Assembly: GCA_029204225.1 (NCBI GenBank)
Contig: CM055113.1
Location: 29,827,220 to 29,891,219, forward strand
Reading direction: 5' to 3'
Origin: Diphasiastrum complanatum
Lineage: Eukaryota; Streptophyta; Lycopodiopsida; Lycopodiales; Lycopodiaceae
DNA length: 64,000 bases
In this document: piece by piece, positions 1-10,941 of the stretch
Position numbering within the stretch: position 1 is the stretch's first letter
Layout of the letters: each line of letters opens with the position of its first letter
Position numbers and translations under genes: made by a program
Notes under the pieces: generated by a model
What the model saw: the letters and a program-made list of their open reading frames with translations, nothing else
What the model was told of the DNA's origin: nothing
The model's database searches: none

Positions 1-748
1 CATGACGGAGTTGTAAAGACATATCATCATTTAATCGTTCCGTTGCTGCTATGCGTAAAGATGGGATTAAAAATTCAATTGGCATAACAACATCTTGACC
101 ATAAACCAGTTGAAAAAGGTGTTTGATTTGTACTATTTTTGTAAGCAGTTCTGAATGCCCATAATGCTGCATACAGTTTATGTTCCCAATCAGACCAACT
201 CGCTTCATTTGTCTTTGTCATAATGGTGCAGAGAATCTTATTGGAAGATTTAGCTTGGCCATTCCCTCTGGGATAATAGGGAGTACTAAATCTGTGTATA
301 ACAAAAAAATCTTCCAGTAAACACTTTATTGTTTGATTAACAAAGTGTGTACCCCGATCACTGACAATTTCGATCGGAATCCAAATCTGACTATAATATT
401 TTCATAAAGAAACTTAGCCGTAGATTTTGCATCAGCCACTTTGATAGCTTTGGCTTCAACCCACTTGGTCATATAATCAGTTGCGACGATAATGTATCGG
501 GCCTGAAATCCTTGAGCAGCGGGATGAATAGGACCAACATAATCCAGTCCCCATTTTTCAAACCGTGCTTGCGATAAAAACGGATGTAAGGGTTCATAAT
601 TCTGTCGAGTAGGCCGTCGTGCACATGTCTGAATAAAATTTTTTGTGTTCTTATGAAGCGTAGGCCACCAACAACCGGATTGTAAAAGTTTGCAAACAGT
701 AATATCTGTAGAGAAGTGTCCACCCATGCCATCATGTGAAAACAACAT
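1..748 (-). pseudogene. Gypsy-1 integrase, broken
   Basis: Retroviral-type integrase, which would insert the element cDNA into chromosomes. The longest open piece is 748-326. It shows the zinc-binding histidine region (HDGMGGHF), the first catalytic Asp in GLDYVGPI and the ATDYMTKWVEA strand. A small deletion removes the second zinc-binding cysteine: the run reads TCARRPT, where Gypsy-2 has TCDVCQRARRPT. A frameshift near 360 then destroys the frame before the second catalytic Asp. The remaining nucleotides to position 1 still align with Gypsy-2 integrase at about 61990-62345. Non-functional. Confidence 0.9.
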
Positions 749-769
749 TAAATCTGGTACTTCATGCGG

Positions 770-1219
770 TTAAACACATCTTCGTAAAATATTATCTGAT
801 CCATGACGGTACAATTGTCTTGCAATTAATTGATAAGGTTGAGCCTTATGAATCAATTGTCTTTTCTGTACTTTTGTCAAAGAATCATTCGGTTGTCCTA
901 GCATCAGGTACTCAACAATATCTGCCGCCCACTCAAGTACTGCTTCAACATAGAACAACGCAGCATCTGGCAGTTCATCATCCACTTCAGTATTAACTAG
1001 AGCGGCTTCAATTTGCGAAACGTGATCGGCTAGATAATGTTGCTTTCTCTTTCTAACCACAATTTGAAAGTCAAATTCAGTCAATAATAATAACCATCTT
1101 GCAATACGTCCAGTATTACACGTCTTGTTTACCAAGTAAAGTAATGGGTGATGATCCGTATAAGATGCAAAGTGCGTTTCCATGAGGTAGTGACGAAATT
1201 TTCGAACAAAAAAAATCAT
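770..1219 (-). pseudogene. Gypsy-1 RNase H C-terminal part and integrase linker
   Basis: A 149-residue open segment carries the RNase H tether typical of gypsy pol: FASYTDHHPLLYLV, RIARWLLLLTEFDF and HYLADHVSQIE. RNase H would degrade the RNA strand of the RNA-DNA hybrid during reverse transcription. The segment continues into the acidic linker before integrase and ends at its junction with the HDGMGG block. Between about 1220 and 1556 the N-terminal RNase H is degraded, including a microduplication of the sequence around 1277-1318 that Gypsy-2 lacks. Confidence 0.88.
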
Positions 1220-1556
1220 GGCTAGTGCTTCACGTTCTGTTGTTGAATAATTCTTCCCTGGATCTGTAAGCTGTCTGCTTGCAAATTGTATGCGTCAAAT
1301 TGCAAATTGTATGCGTCAAAATTGATCCAATGGCGTATTTTGAGGCATCCGTATGAACATGAAACTCTAATGTCCAATCTGGAGAACGCAATATTGGTGC
1401 TGAAGATAATGCTTTTTTTAACTTTTCAAAGGCTTCTAACGCCTCTACTATCCAAATAGGAACAATAGTTAGTTTGTATATAGGTCGTGCTAAATCCGCA
1501 AAGAAGATAATAAAAATTCAATAGTAGTTCGCATGACCCATAAACACATAAACTCC

Positions 1557-2302
1557 TCAAATGGTTGCTGGCGGGGGCAATTCCACAATAACTTTGATCT
1601 TAGAATAATTGGTGGCAATACCATGTCTTGATATCACATGTCCAAGCACAACTCCGTGTGAAACCCATATCTGGCATTTTTCTGGATTTAGAGAAATCTG
1701 ATATTTGCGGCATCTTTCAAATACTTTCTCCAATCGATCCAGGTGGTCTGTATCTGTACTATGAACTCCCAAGTCGTCCAAGTAAATTTCAAGGAATTTC
1801 TGCAGATAATCTTTAAAAGCAAATTGCATTACTCTTTGAAATGAACTTGGTGTATTATAGAGTCCAAACGGCATTACTTTGTAAGTATAGATGCCCCATT
1901 CTGTTGCAAAAGTAGTTTTGTGGCGATCGGCGGTGCAATCTTAACCTGGTTGTAACCACTAAATCCATCCAAGAAACTATAAGCTTCCGCTCCAGCAAGG
2001 CGATCCAAAATGCTTTCAGTAAAAGGTAGCGGAAAGTGATCCTTCCGTGTCACTTTATTCAATGCTTTGAGATTCACATAGATTCGCAATTTCCCATTTT
2101 TCTTAGGAACAATGACAATCGGTGAAATCCATTTTGTATGCTCGATCTCATAAATGAAATCGGCGTCAAGCAATCTCTTAAGTTCTTTCTTTATCAGATC
2201 TGCCACATTAGGATTACAACGATAGAACTTTGTAACCTTTGGAACTGCATCAGGTACTAAAGGTATGGTATGTTTAATCACTGATGTCGAAATACCCTTC
2301 AA
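1557..2302 (-). pseudogene. Gypsy-1 reverse transcriptase, frameshifted
   Basis: Two open pieces, 2302-1874 and 1874-1557, meet at a frameshift near 1880. The first has the fingers and palm motifs KWISPIVIVPKKNGKLRI and the catalytic-strand region SFLDGFSGYNQVKI. The second has the MPFGLYNTPSSFQRVM motif and the active-site YLDD at about 1773-1784, followed by the LGHVIS region. The enzyme would copy element RNA into cDNA in virus-like particles. The catalytic aspartates remain, but the frameshift splits the palm domain and later stops remove the connection, so this copy is inactive. Confidence 0.92.
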
Positions 2303-2368
2303 ATCTTGATAAGTCCATGCAAATCAATCTTGATACTTAATAAGTAACAAACAGAGTGCTTGATACTG

Positions 2369-2956
2369 TTAAGTAGTAAGTTGTGATCCCACTTGTACAA
2401 TCTTTTCCGGTTCTCCTGGTCCAGCAAAATTCATTGGCTGCGTCCTAGCTGGGCCATCGTAAACCTCTTTTGATTCAGGCACGTGTTCTTCAGGTTCACA
2501 ATGTGCTTTAGGTAACATGATAACCACATCATCTAGTGTATAACGTTTAAAATGTTCGGGCATATCATGCTGAACTACATCTGCTTGTTCTTTTTGGAAA
2601 GCCTTGGATCTTTGTTTAGCCTCCTTAGCAGGAATTGATCGTGGAGCTGATGACTTTCGAGATGATAAATCTTTCTTCACAGGTGAAGACTTCCTAGACG
2701 ATGATGTCTTGCTGGAAATCTGACTTGAAGGATCATTCTTGACTTTTCCTTTGCCTTTATCCAATAAGGGTGGCACTTTCTTTAAATCGATCTTTTGAGG
2801 GAGATTTTCCCATTTCACGATCGTATTATAATGTTGCTTAGCTTGTTTCTTCGTTATCGAACCTGTGATCCTGCCTCCCTTCAATATAACTGCTTTGGAC
2901 GGTTTGATTGTTGGTTCATCAGGAACATTACGCACTCCAAACCTGGTTGGATCCAT
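2369..2956 (-). pseudogene. Gypsy-1 pol linker between protease and RT
   Basis: This 195-residue open segment lies in the direction of pol between protease and RT. It is Lys/Ser-rich in the middle (about residues 68-120) with acidic flanks, and it has no catalytic motif I recognise. Such spacers are common in plant gypsy pol genes and vary between lineages. A stop at its end and another about 25 codons later separate it from the RT frame, although the downstream residues FAWTYQDLKGIS are the usual approach to gypsy RT. The identity rests on position. Confidence 0.7.
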
Positions 2957-3118
2957 ATGATGTAGAATCTATTCATCCGTAAGTTCTACATTGCCATCAT
3001 AAGTTAAGGCATGGCCCACTGGTATGAGATCATCCACAATTGGATTTGGTATAGGTTCTGTTGATATTCAGGCTACATTCAATACATTTAGTGGAAATGT
3101 GATTGGTGTATCCAAAGT

Positions 3119-3670
3119 TCAATCTAATAAGAAAATCTTGCTCAACTCTGATTGAATATCTTGTTGACACATATATCCTGCTGTACAATCAATTGTTGCA
3201 AGAGCATCATTCCAATTGACAGTATCCATTTGAGAATCGAAGTGAACTCCCATTTTTTTCTCTGCTTGATCACAAGTGTGATCCGTTGTTGATGAATCGT
3301 CATCCGCTTTCTGAACCACTGGTTTGATAGTCCAAGTCGTAGGATCAACTTTAACTGCACATTCACGATTTTCAAAAGTGATTTTTTCGGTACCCTAGTT
3401 ATGAATTACTTACGCAACTCGTAACCATGGACGTCCTAATAGAACTCGGTAGACATTTGGTGCTTCTGGTAAGTCCATCACGACAAAAGTGATGACGAAC
3501 TGTACTCTTGCAATCCTGACAGGTATATCTTCCACCATTCCTCGTGGATGAACTATTGTTTGATCCCGTAGCTTAAGAGCAAAAGTAGCAGGCTTAATCT
3601 TTGTAAGGCCCCATTTTGTACATAGCTTTGTAGAAATCAGGTTAACTCCTGAACCGCCATATATCGCGGC
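3119..3670 (-). pseudogene. Gypsy-1 aspartic protease, catalytic Asp lost
   Basis: Minus-strand translation just after the gag linker gives AAIYGGSGVNLIST. Plant gypsy proteases of this type normally have Asp at the Tyr position (IDGGSG), so the catalytic Asp appears replaced by a GAT-to-TAT change. About 80 residues later comes the family hallmark LLGRPWLR near 3430-3455, before stops in the next stretch. The protease would cut the gag-pol polyprotein. The segment 3319-3119 continues in frame as an uncharacterised acidic tail. The assignment rests on these two motifs and the order. Confidence 0.8.
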
Positions 3671-3688
3671 TACTTCTTTAGATAATTG

Positions 3689-4288
3689 TCAATGTTGTAT
3701 CGGCAGAGTGATATTCTTTTGTTCACTTTCCCAAGCGACTCCAACATGGAGTACATCGTTAGATTCTTCAAATCCAGCACAAGAAAGCGGCTCCTGGTGG
3801 ACTTCTAGTTCTTCTTGAGCTAACTTTTGCGCTAAGACTTCTTTAGCTTTTGGCACCAACTTTAGGAACTCTCCCATTGAAATATTGATCTTGCTAGACA
3901 AAATGTTCATGAGTAATTCTGTATGTGGTGCTTCCGGTTTAGTCATCTTGAAGGGTTCTGCGTGATGATGTAATTGATCATTCATATCCATATGTAAATT
4001 TCTTGGAGGCTGCAATGGTGATGACCCAACTTCAGCTTTTACTTTAGCAGCTTCAAGTTCCTCTTCTTGTTGCAGATGTTTAGTCCACTGTCTCATATCC
4101 TGATATCTTCGTTTTTCTACATTAAGATTTGGATAGACTCCCGATGCTGTTGGTGTTTTGTTCAATGGAATAGAATCAGCAAGTACTGGATCCACTACTG
4201 GTTCTTTTTGCTTTTGTGCTCTGGTGACCACCATCAAGGGTGCACTTGGTTTTTTTTGAGCTATTGATCCTTGCTTGATGGTTATCAA
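3689..4288 (-). pseudogene. Gypsy-1 gag/protease linker ORF
   Basis: A 199-residue open segment between the zinc-finger region and the protease, in the same direction. It contains a Lys/Gln-rich start, a charged helical part (QEEELEAAKVKAE) and an acidic C-terminal half ending in NITLPIQH at a stop directly before the protease. I recognise no domain. Its place suggests a gag-pol connector that is part of the polyprotein. Confidence 0.65.
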
Positions 4289-4319
4289 ATTTACAGGTGT
4301 TGTAGCTGGTGGTGGCTTC

Positions 4320-4813
4320 GGTCTTGCTGGACAGTGCCCATATCCACAATCACGACATAGTGGTACAAATTTTTCTTTATTTGGTCATTCTGCAACTCTG
4401 TGATTTTCTCCACATGCAAAGCATCCAAGTGGTGCTCTGGTCCAATTTCTTGAGGCTTGCTGTTGAGCGACAACATAAATGGCATATTGTTCTGAAGATC
4501 CACCTTCCTGATCATTACCATAGCTCCATTGCTCATCACTTACGTAAGGTTCTGGTTCCATCAAATTGGCAGGAGGAGCAGAGTGTTTTGGTGGGGTAGG
4601 AAAAGCTAGACGTTCCGGGTATCCAAGAGTAGATTGTCGTAGTCTTGTTGCTGGATTTCCTCCACATTGTGGATCTCGATATCCCATCTGGGCATACCGT
4701 TGCTGAATTATTCGAGGGTTGAAGTTGCAAAAAGCAGTCTCATGGTCAGGTGAATTACACAGATGGCAAACATTGAGTTCCATTCGTTTTTTCAATTGAG
4801 GACACTTGTTCAT
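4320..4813 (-). pseudogene. Gypsy-1 nucleocapsid-like zinc-finger region
   Basis: The 142-residue open segment contains a Cys/His cluster CHLCNSPDHETAFC, a variant of the CX2CX4HX4C nucleocapsid knuckle. Near its end is a second cluster, CFACGENH, whose partners (CRDCGYGHC) lie beyond a stop near 4385. These modules bind element RNA during packaging. The minus-strand gag remnant at 43520-45620 has related sequence. Frames before and after are broken. Confidence 0.75.
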
Positions 4814-4969
4814 TGTGTGATTTCCTGTACAAATAGAATACCGGATATTTTTCCTGGTAGGAAAAGTCTTTGGAAACTTCTCAGAATCCTTGTTTGCTTC
4901 TCAGTGGAAATTTTTCAATGCTTTGATCTTCTCATCAAATTGCAACTACAACTTTTCCATCTGTTTCTA

Positions 4970-5630
4970 CTAGGTCTTCCCAAGTTTCTCGAACTCATTG
5001 AGCATCATTATTGTAGTAGCATTGGCATTAGTTGACGCAATAGTGGTGGATGTCGTAGTAGTCTGCCCTGTTGTATAAGGCAACATACTGACATTCGGCT
5101 CATTATCTGAATCTTCATCCTCCTCCCGAATTGCATCGTCCATAGTAATTCGCAAAAGTGCGTTGATCCGTTTAAGTAGACCTGACAAAAACCACATAAT
5201 CATGGCATTTTCATTAATCAGCTCAGGTTTGCATTCAGATCTAAGACGTTTCACCCTTTCGATGTAGTCTCGAACCATTTCTCGCTCTCCCATTTTAATT
5301 TTACTTAAAAGTAGGAAAGGGTCTTCCATTAACTTCCGCGGTTTGAACTGTATGATAAGGGCTCACAACCTCCCAATCTGTACGCTCAGTTTCATCTTGG
5401 TTATAGTACCAATCTTGTGCTACGTCTGTTAAGGCCATAGAAAATAGCTTAAGTTTATCTTGAGGATAAATCTCACCATAGACCTCACAAGATTCAGCAT
5501 AGATCTGAAGAAATCTAACTGGATCTGTTAATCCATTATATTTGGGTAGATCCAATCGGGGTGCTCTTCTAACAATAATTGGATTGATCTCCTGGGGAGC
5601 ACCTCCAGGAGCAGTTCTAGGGACAGCCAT
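4970..5630 (-). pseudogene. Gypsy-1 gag capsid region
   Basis: Start chosen at 5630, ATG of MAVPRTAPGGAPQ. Two overlapping frames, 5630-5301 and 5329-4970, make a retrotransposon gag (capsid) domain: PKYNGLTDPVRFLQIY, the WYYNQ segment, then MGEREMVRDYIERVKRLR and the IMWFLSGL helix. Gag assembles the virus-like particle. A frameshift near 5320 separates the halves. The C-terminal part is Thr/Ala/Asn-rich. The related gag at 43520-45620 keeps the same IIMW..GL core, which supports a common lineage. Confidence 0.88.
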
Positions 5631-5639
5631 CTTTACAAA

Positions 5640-6781
5640 TTTAGATCAAATAGATAATGAGATTAAATCTAGATTTTTTCAAAAAACTATCTCGGATTAG
5701 ATCTGCTAGATCTATTCTACTTTTCAAGAATCTGATTCTATATGATGAAAAACTTTTCGAGATTCGATCAATTGATAAATCTCTCAGAATCCAATCCAGA
5801 ATATATCATATTTGATCCAAATTTTGATAGAGACTTGATCTGGAAAATCAGAAACTAAAAATAGGACTAGCGAAGATTCGCTAGGCGAAGTTTGGCTCGG
5901 CGAAGTTTAAATAGTGCTATGTTGCGAAAAAAAAACTCTTTGAACACTTTTCTGGCAATTTCTTGAAAAATAACCTTCGCCGACTTCTCAGATTGAAGAT
6001 CTGACATAGATAAAACTATGGAAAACCAGACGAAGGTTTCTGACACAAGGAAATACAATTTTTGTAATCTGACGAGGGGCAAAATCAAGATTTTTTGTGA
6101 TTTGATCAAGAAGAATCTTTACCAAACTCAAAAATAGTATTTTTCTATAAATAGAATGTTTTGGAAACTCGACGAAGGTTCTGGCAAAGGATCAAGAGTA
6201 ATACTGGTAATTTTGCAAAAAAGTGACTTTTTTGACAAAAATATGACAATATGACAACTGATCCTCTGAAATCCTTTCTATTTTTGATATTATTCTTCGC
6301 CGACCTGGCAGTAGATAGATCTGAATCACATCTTAGCACAGTAAATCGAGCGAAGGTTCTTTATCTGTATTTCTTACGGTTTTGATAAATTTTAGTGTTT
6401 TTTGATAGTTTTTTTGATGTTTTTGGAAATCTGCTGGGAGTTAATCTTTGCAACTCGGCGAAGGTTTTTTGAAAGAGGGTAAAAATTTCTGAGCTCTGAT
6501 GACGCATTTTGCCTCTTTTTGACCAAATCTAACAGATTTGACCAATTTTTGTTGTTTTCTCTGATATTTCAGATCCAAAGAGATCTAAAGATTGGTGATC
6601 TGAATAGCTTTCCCAGTTTAATAATCAGATTAGATTTCAAACAAGCAAATCCACTCAAATCAAGAAAAATCAATCCCAAACTAACCCTAAAATGCAGATC
6701 TAACACTATTCATGCCACGACAAGATGCCTAATGCAAGCTAACCATCAGCCAAACATGCTGCAAACTGAAAAATTAGCGTA
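5640..6781 (-). other. Gypsy-1 untranslated leader with repeated CGAAGGTT-type motif
   Basis: About 1.1 kb between primer site and gag start, with no credible ORF. It holds a dispersed short motif, CGAAGGTT or its complement, near 5905, 5973, 6030, 6167, 6293, 6350 and 6454, often preceded by CTCGG or CTCGA. The same motif occurs at 61984 at the pol end of Gypsy-2. Confidence 0.7.
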
Positions 6782-6801
6782 GCTCCCTGGCAACGGTGCC
6801 A
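6782..6801 (-). promoter_or_regulatory. Gypsy-1 primer binding site, tRNA-Asp type
   Basis: Minus-strand sequence TGGCACCGTTGCCAGGGAGC begins four bases inside the 5' LTR end. It matches the 3' end of plant tRNA-Asp, as I remember it, with about three mismatches. This primer choice is known from Athila/Tat-type plant gypsy elements. Confidence 0.85.
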
Positions 6802-6805
6802 AAAT

Positions 6806-7564
6806 TGTAGTGGGTTTCTTTCCTTGCCTAACCTGAATCCAGGATCTAGTCAACCTAGCATCAAAGAGACAGAGTTAGTTGTCACGAGGACGTTTGTTCC
6901 CATGAGAGCGATAGTATAGTTCAGATTTCAACATGAATGGAGGATCTAACACTAACATCCATTAACACTAAGCATTAACATTACATCCATTAACCCTACT
7001 TCCATTAACCCTAAATCCACAACAATGATAGAAACTTACTCTTTTCTCTCTCCTTTTCTCTCTCACAAAAAGCATAAGAAATAGCAATCCCAATAATGAT
7101 CAAAACCAACAATTAGCAAATACAAAGGAAGCATGAGAAATGGAGGAAAAGAGAGGAAGAGCAAGGACATTCATCAATCCATTTCTAAAGAGAACCAATT
7201 TGCTTTATTGAAACGAGGAAATGAACATGAGGAGCAACTCGAGTTAGTCCCTTTTTATAGTAGAGAGGAGGACCCTGGCCTCTGAATCCTATTGGTCCAA
7301 CCTTGCCTCTCTTTTTATTCAAATTTAAAAAAATGTAGGAACCATCAAAATTGGAGGGAAACCCAACTTTATTCACTAACTTGGCATTTAGGCCCTGCGA
7401 CATTAAAAGTCCTGCAAAAAGGCCTGAAGTCCTTTATTAACTTTTAACTAATCAATCAAATATCTATGTGATCATCGGGTTGGACTTACACACGCAAGGT
7501 GCCAAATCCCTCTCACTTATTAACTAGGGTTAGGGTTGCCTTGGGATCTGCAAACCCTCCAACA
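6806..7564 (-). mobile_element. Gypsy-1 5' LTR (759 bp)
   Basis: Bounded by TG...CA in both directions (plus strand TGTAGTGGG...CCTCCAACA). It aligns over its whole length with the LTR at 58522-59239, and the primer site follows on the minus strand. The right flank is TAGAT. The LTR carries the element promoter; a TATA box lies about 300 bp from its 5' end. Confidence 0.92.
7250..7260 (-). promoter_or_regulatory. TATA box of Gypsy-1 LTR
   Basis: Minus-strand CTATAAAAAGG, with an equivalent (CTATAAAAAAAG) at 58927-58938 in the Gypsy-2 LTR. Transcription would start about 30 bp further left on the minus strand. Confidence 0.7.
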
Positions 7565-7569
7565 TAGAT

Positions 7570-9556
7570 TGTTAGCACTCAAATTTTGCTAAATGAAGCT
7601 GGTTTTGAATCATACACTTAATCTCTTGACAAGGCTATGATATGATGTTGATTTTTCAGTTAATGAGGACCTTGAATGGATTATGTCAATCACAATTACC
7701 ATCTTCATTTCCATCAAATGAAATAATCTTTATATGTATGCAAGAACAATTAAATTAAGAGTAATGGATCAAAAGAAGATTTCACATGTGTGAAGTACAA
7801 CCTCATGTATGGCCTTCTAATAGAGAATAAGTCACTTGAGCTTTTGATAGCATTCTACACAAGAAATTTCAAGCATTAGAGAAAAAAACACAAGCTAGAT
7901 CAAAAATTGCCAAAAAGTTCTTATTGAATCCACTCTCCAAGTGATATGTACAAATGAGCTATCTCCCCAAGGTATAGTAGCTCAGATTTCAGATTCAGGT
8001 CCCCTAGTCACACATGTAAACTTGACCCTTTTTTATCCATTTTGAGAAGAATCTTAGATTCTCATGGAGGGCGAGAAATACTTCCAAAATGTCTCTACAT
8101 TCTAGGAGCTCGATTTGGAGCTTATGCACATCAAATTGAATAGAATCTAAACATGATTTATTTTCTTTCTATTCTTCATCTAGCTATGTGCATGTGGCCT
8201 AGGCACATGGTCATCCAATATGATGCCAAGTGGCCAAAATCTATGGGCTAGAAATTTGACTATTTTTTCATAGATCCTAGATTCTAGGTAATTTGACCAA
8301 ATGAGCAGTCTAGCATACATGACTTGGATCTAACTAGGCTAGGATAATAATTCACAAGTGGGAATAGGCTCCACATGTGTGGGATCAACCTATTTACAAA
8401 AATACATGGTTTATCAAGTTTGCAATTCTTCACATAAAATGCCTAAAATAACCAAGACTAGTCAAGTGTAAGGTGACAAATTTTTACACTCCCTCTTCAA
8501 CTATGCTTACTATTTTCACATCATGATATTGTTCTATCTTACGAATGTATCTTTCCTCTAAACATCTATAAGGTACATGAAATGGAAGATTTCATAATTA
8601 ATATATGGAAAAATCAAATTCTTGCAAAAGGAATAACCATCTAGTGATTCTTCATGTATTGTAAGTTTTGTTAATTAAGTACAATAGTGGTTGGTGATCA
8701 ATGTAGAATACAAATAGTATAGCCACTAGGTTCTAAGAAGTTATAAGCTTTTGCATCATGGTCTAGTACACTTATGTGAATGATAAGGGAAAATGATATT
8801 GGATTTATTCCTTATCTCCATAAATCCCATAGTTAATCTAGATTCATTCATGTTGCTACATATTTAATTCACATTGTCGCACAGTCTATAGAAATACATG
8901 GGAATGCTAGTCAAGTAGAAAATTGCCATGTGGCACCATTTTATCGATAGATCGTGCATTTCCATGTGAATGAGACATGGTTCCCACATGTGAGAGGCTA
9001 TTGCCACGTGTGTATATATCTGGAAAATTTCAGTAGGAGTTGATTTTGCAAGTTCCTATAAGTTAGAAAAATTACCTCAAATGATCAAGCAAAATCATGG
9101 CGAGGCAATGGCACCAAATTAGGATTCAAAGAGGTGGGGACTTATCTTGCATTTATTGGTCCCCACACGTGCCAAACCTGTTGAGTCAACATAACAAGTC
9201 AAAATGTACTTGATCTATTTAAGGATCATCAATGTGAATAAGAGATTTGATGAGAGATCTTGATTTTGAGTCAATACCTTGTTATTTTCACTATTTGTGT
9301 TGTGATTTCTTGCATTGAATGCTATCAATAAATAATGTACTCTAATCTCTGCTCACTGACAGTATTCCACACGTGTGAGGCCACTCTTGAACTATGTTGA
9401 TCATTTGTCAAGTTGTTCTTGCTAATTAGATGCAATTTTTGATCTAGATCTAATTCTAGACATTAGATTTGCGATTGATCTATCTAATTGGCACCCAACA
9501 CCTCTTGTGGATCAATTTTGGATCCAATTAAGGTCCTAAATTCAGTAAATTTAACA
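7570..9556 (+). mobile_element. Probable 5' LTR of a copia element
   Basis: The right end is well placed: ...TTTAACA immediately precedes a degenerate initiator-Met primer site at 9557, and gag follows at 10150. A TATA-like CTATTTAAGG lies near 9214 and AATAAA near 9327, as expected for the U3-R-U5 order. The left end at TGTTAGC (7570) is a guess based on TG and the end of the Gypsy-1 LTR at 7564, so the length of about 2 kb is uncertain. It contains no ORF and is rich in CACATGTG/CACACGTG motifs. Confidence 0.5.
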
Positions 9557-9569
9557 TGGTATTAGATCC
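9557..9569 (+). promoter_or_regulatory. Degenerate initiator-Met primer binding site
   Basis: TGGTATTAGATCC matches 11 of 13 bases of TGGTATCAGAGCC, the complement of the plant initiator tRNA-Met end, and starts directly after the LTR CA. Confidence 0.7.
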
Positions 9570-10149
9570 AAGTACAAGAGGCTTTGAAAATGATCAATGA
9601 GCATACCCAAATTAGCAAGTTTTTGAGTGTTTGATCTAATTTTGAGAGGGCGAGCTAGAAGTGAGTCGTAGCATCAGATGTTTTGGATCAAATTGAGTTT
9701 TTGGCTGCAGGTGTACTATTCACACGTGTGAGTCCATAATGGACCTATCTTACAAGTGCCTAACTTTGAATTTTTCCTAAATTTCACATACACATCCATT
9801 TTTCAAGATTTTTGGTGCATTGTGTAGTTCTAACTTCATAGTTTCCATATCAATGATTAGATCTTGCAATGAGTTATTGATGTGAATGTTTGGAAGCTTA
9901 GATCAAGCCCAAAGATTCATTTTTCAGATAGGGAGTAAGTTGTAGGGAGTATATTGCCAAAAATCATAGATATAGAGAGTGATTTGCTAGAAATTGGTAG
10001 TGATCTCATTGTACCATCAACCAAGCTTTATGATAGTTTGTGATAGTTGGATTGGGCCAAGACTAGAAGCATCTTGAGTTCTAGAAGTCTACCTTAGATC
10101 ATTCCATTGAGTGAAATCTTTGTGAATTTCAAATGCAAAATCATTCATT

Positions 10150-10690
10150 ATGGCATCCATGGGTGGATTTTTTCTAGAAGCCAATGAAAGGCTCACATCC
10201 ACTAATTATTCCATTTGGAAAGTGAGAATGGAATCACTTTTGGTTCTCCATGATCTCTATGACATTGTCCTAGAAGAGGAAGATGAACCTATTGGTGGAC
10301 AAGAGCAAGCTAGATACAAGAGAAAGGCTAGATTGGCCTTACATTACATCAAGATGAATGTGAGCAACGACCTCTTGAAAGAGGTGTCATCTTGTATCTC
10401 GGCCAATGAGGCTTGAGATTCATTAAAAGGTATTTATGAATCCAATAACACTTCAAGGATACTCATGCTTAGGAATCAAGTGCTTCAAATCATGAAAGGA
10501 AGTAGAGAGAGTGCACAAGAGTATGTGCTTAGGATCAAATCTTTGAAAGAATTGGCTTCAATTGGAGATTAAGTCCAAGATAATGAACTTGTGCAAGTCA
10601 TTCTAAATGGACTAAGTGAAGATTATTCTAATCTAGTCCAAATTTTTGCATCCATGATAAGTTACCTACAATTGACAAGTAGATATTTAT
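10150..10690 (+). pseudogene. Copia gag fragment (Copia-2 family)
   Basis: The ATG at 10150 opens MASMGGFFLEANERLTSTNYSIWKVRM, the usual start of plant Ty1/copia gag with the NYSIWK motif. An in-frame stop at about 10414 follows 88 residues. Beyond it the frame continues with the UBN2-type gag core (SNNTSRILMLRNQVLQI, AQEYVLRIKSL, LVQVILNGLSEDY) to about 10690, with one more stop near 10570. The core matches the gag remnant at 56960-57150, so both belong to one family. The leader 9570-10149 has no ORF. No zinc knuckle, protease or pol follows, so the element is truncated here and joined to unrelated sequence. Confidence 0.88.
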
Positions 10691-10941
10691 GATGGACGGA
10701 TCATAAATAGATACTTAATTATTGTTCGAGGATTATAGGGAATTGTGGTGATTCTTAAGTGTGGTGAATAATTTTTGTTCAGTTGTTGGCTGATTCTGGC
10801 GAATCCCCAAGATACTCAAACAGAATTACTCGAGAGCACCTCCCACCTTAGACCGAGGAGGTCTCTGAGAAGACGAGACGAACAAAGACTGAGAGCCGAG
10901 TATGAGAGCCCAGGAATACTAGTAGTAATGATAAACAAGAA

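Larger units (their letters stand above)
1..7564 (-). mobile_element. Gypsy-1: Ty3/gypsy LTR retrotransposon, 3' end cut by window edge
   Basis: Read on the minus strand, this block runs in canonical Ty3/gypsy order: 5' LTR (7564-6806), primer site (6801-6782), a long leader, gag (5630-4970), zinc-finger region, protease, RT, RNase H and integrase, reaching the window edge. RNase H preceding integrase is the gypsy order, and the copia order is the reverse. Every domain carries stops, frameshifts or lost residues, so the copy is dead. A second copy of the family with the same orientation starts at 58522. The two differ at many positions in the shared integrase region, so they are old separate copies and not a recent duplication. 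The 3' LTR lies outside the window. Confidence 0.93.
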
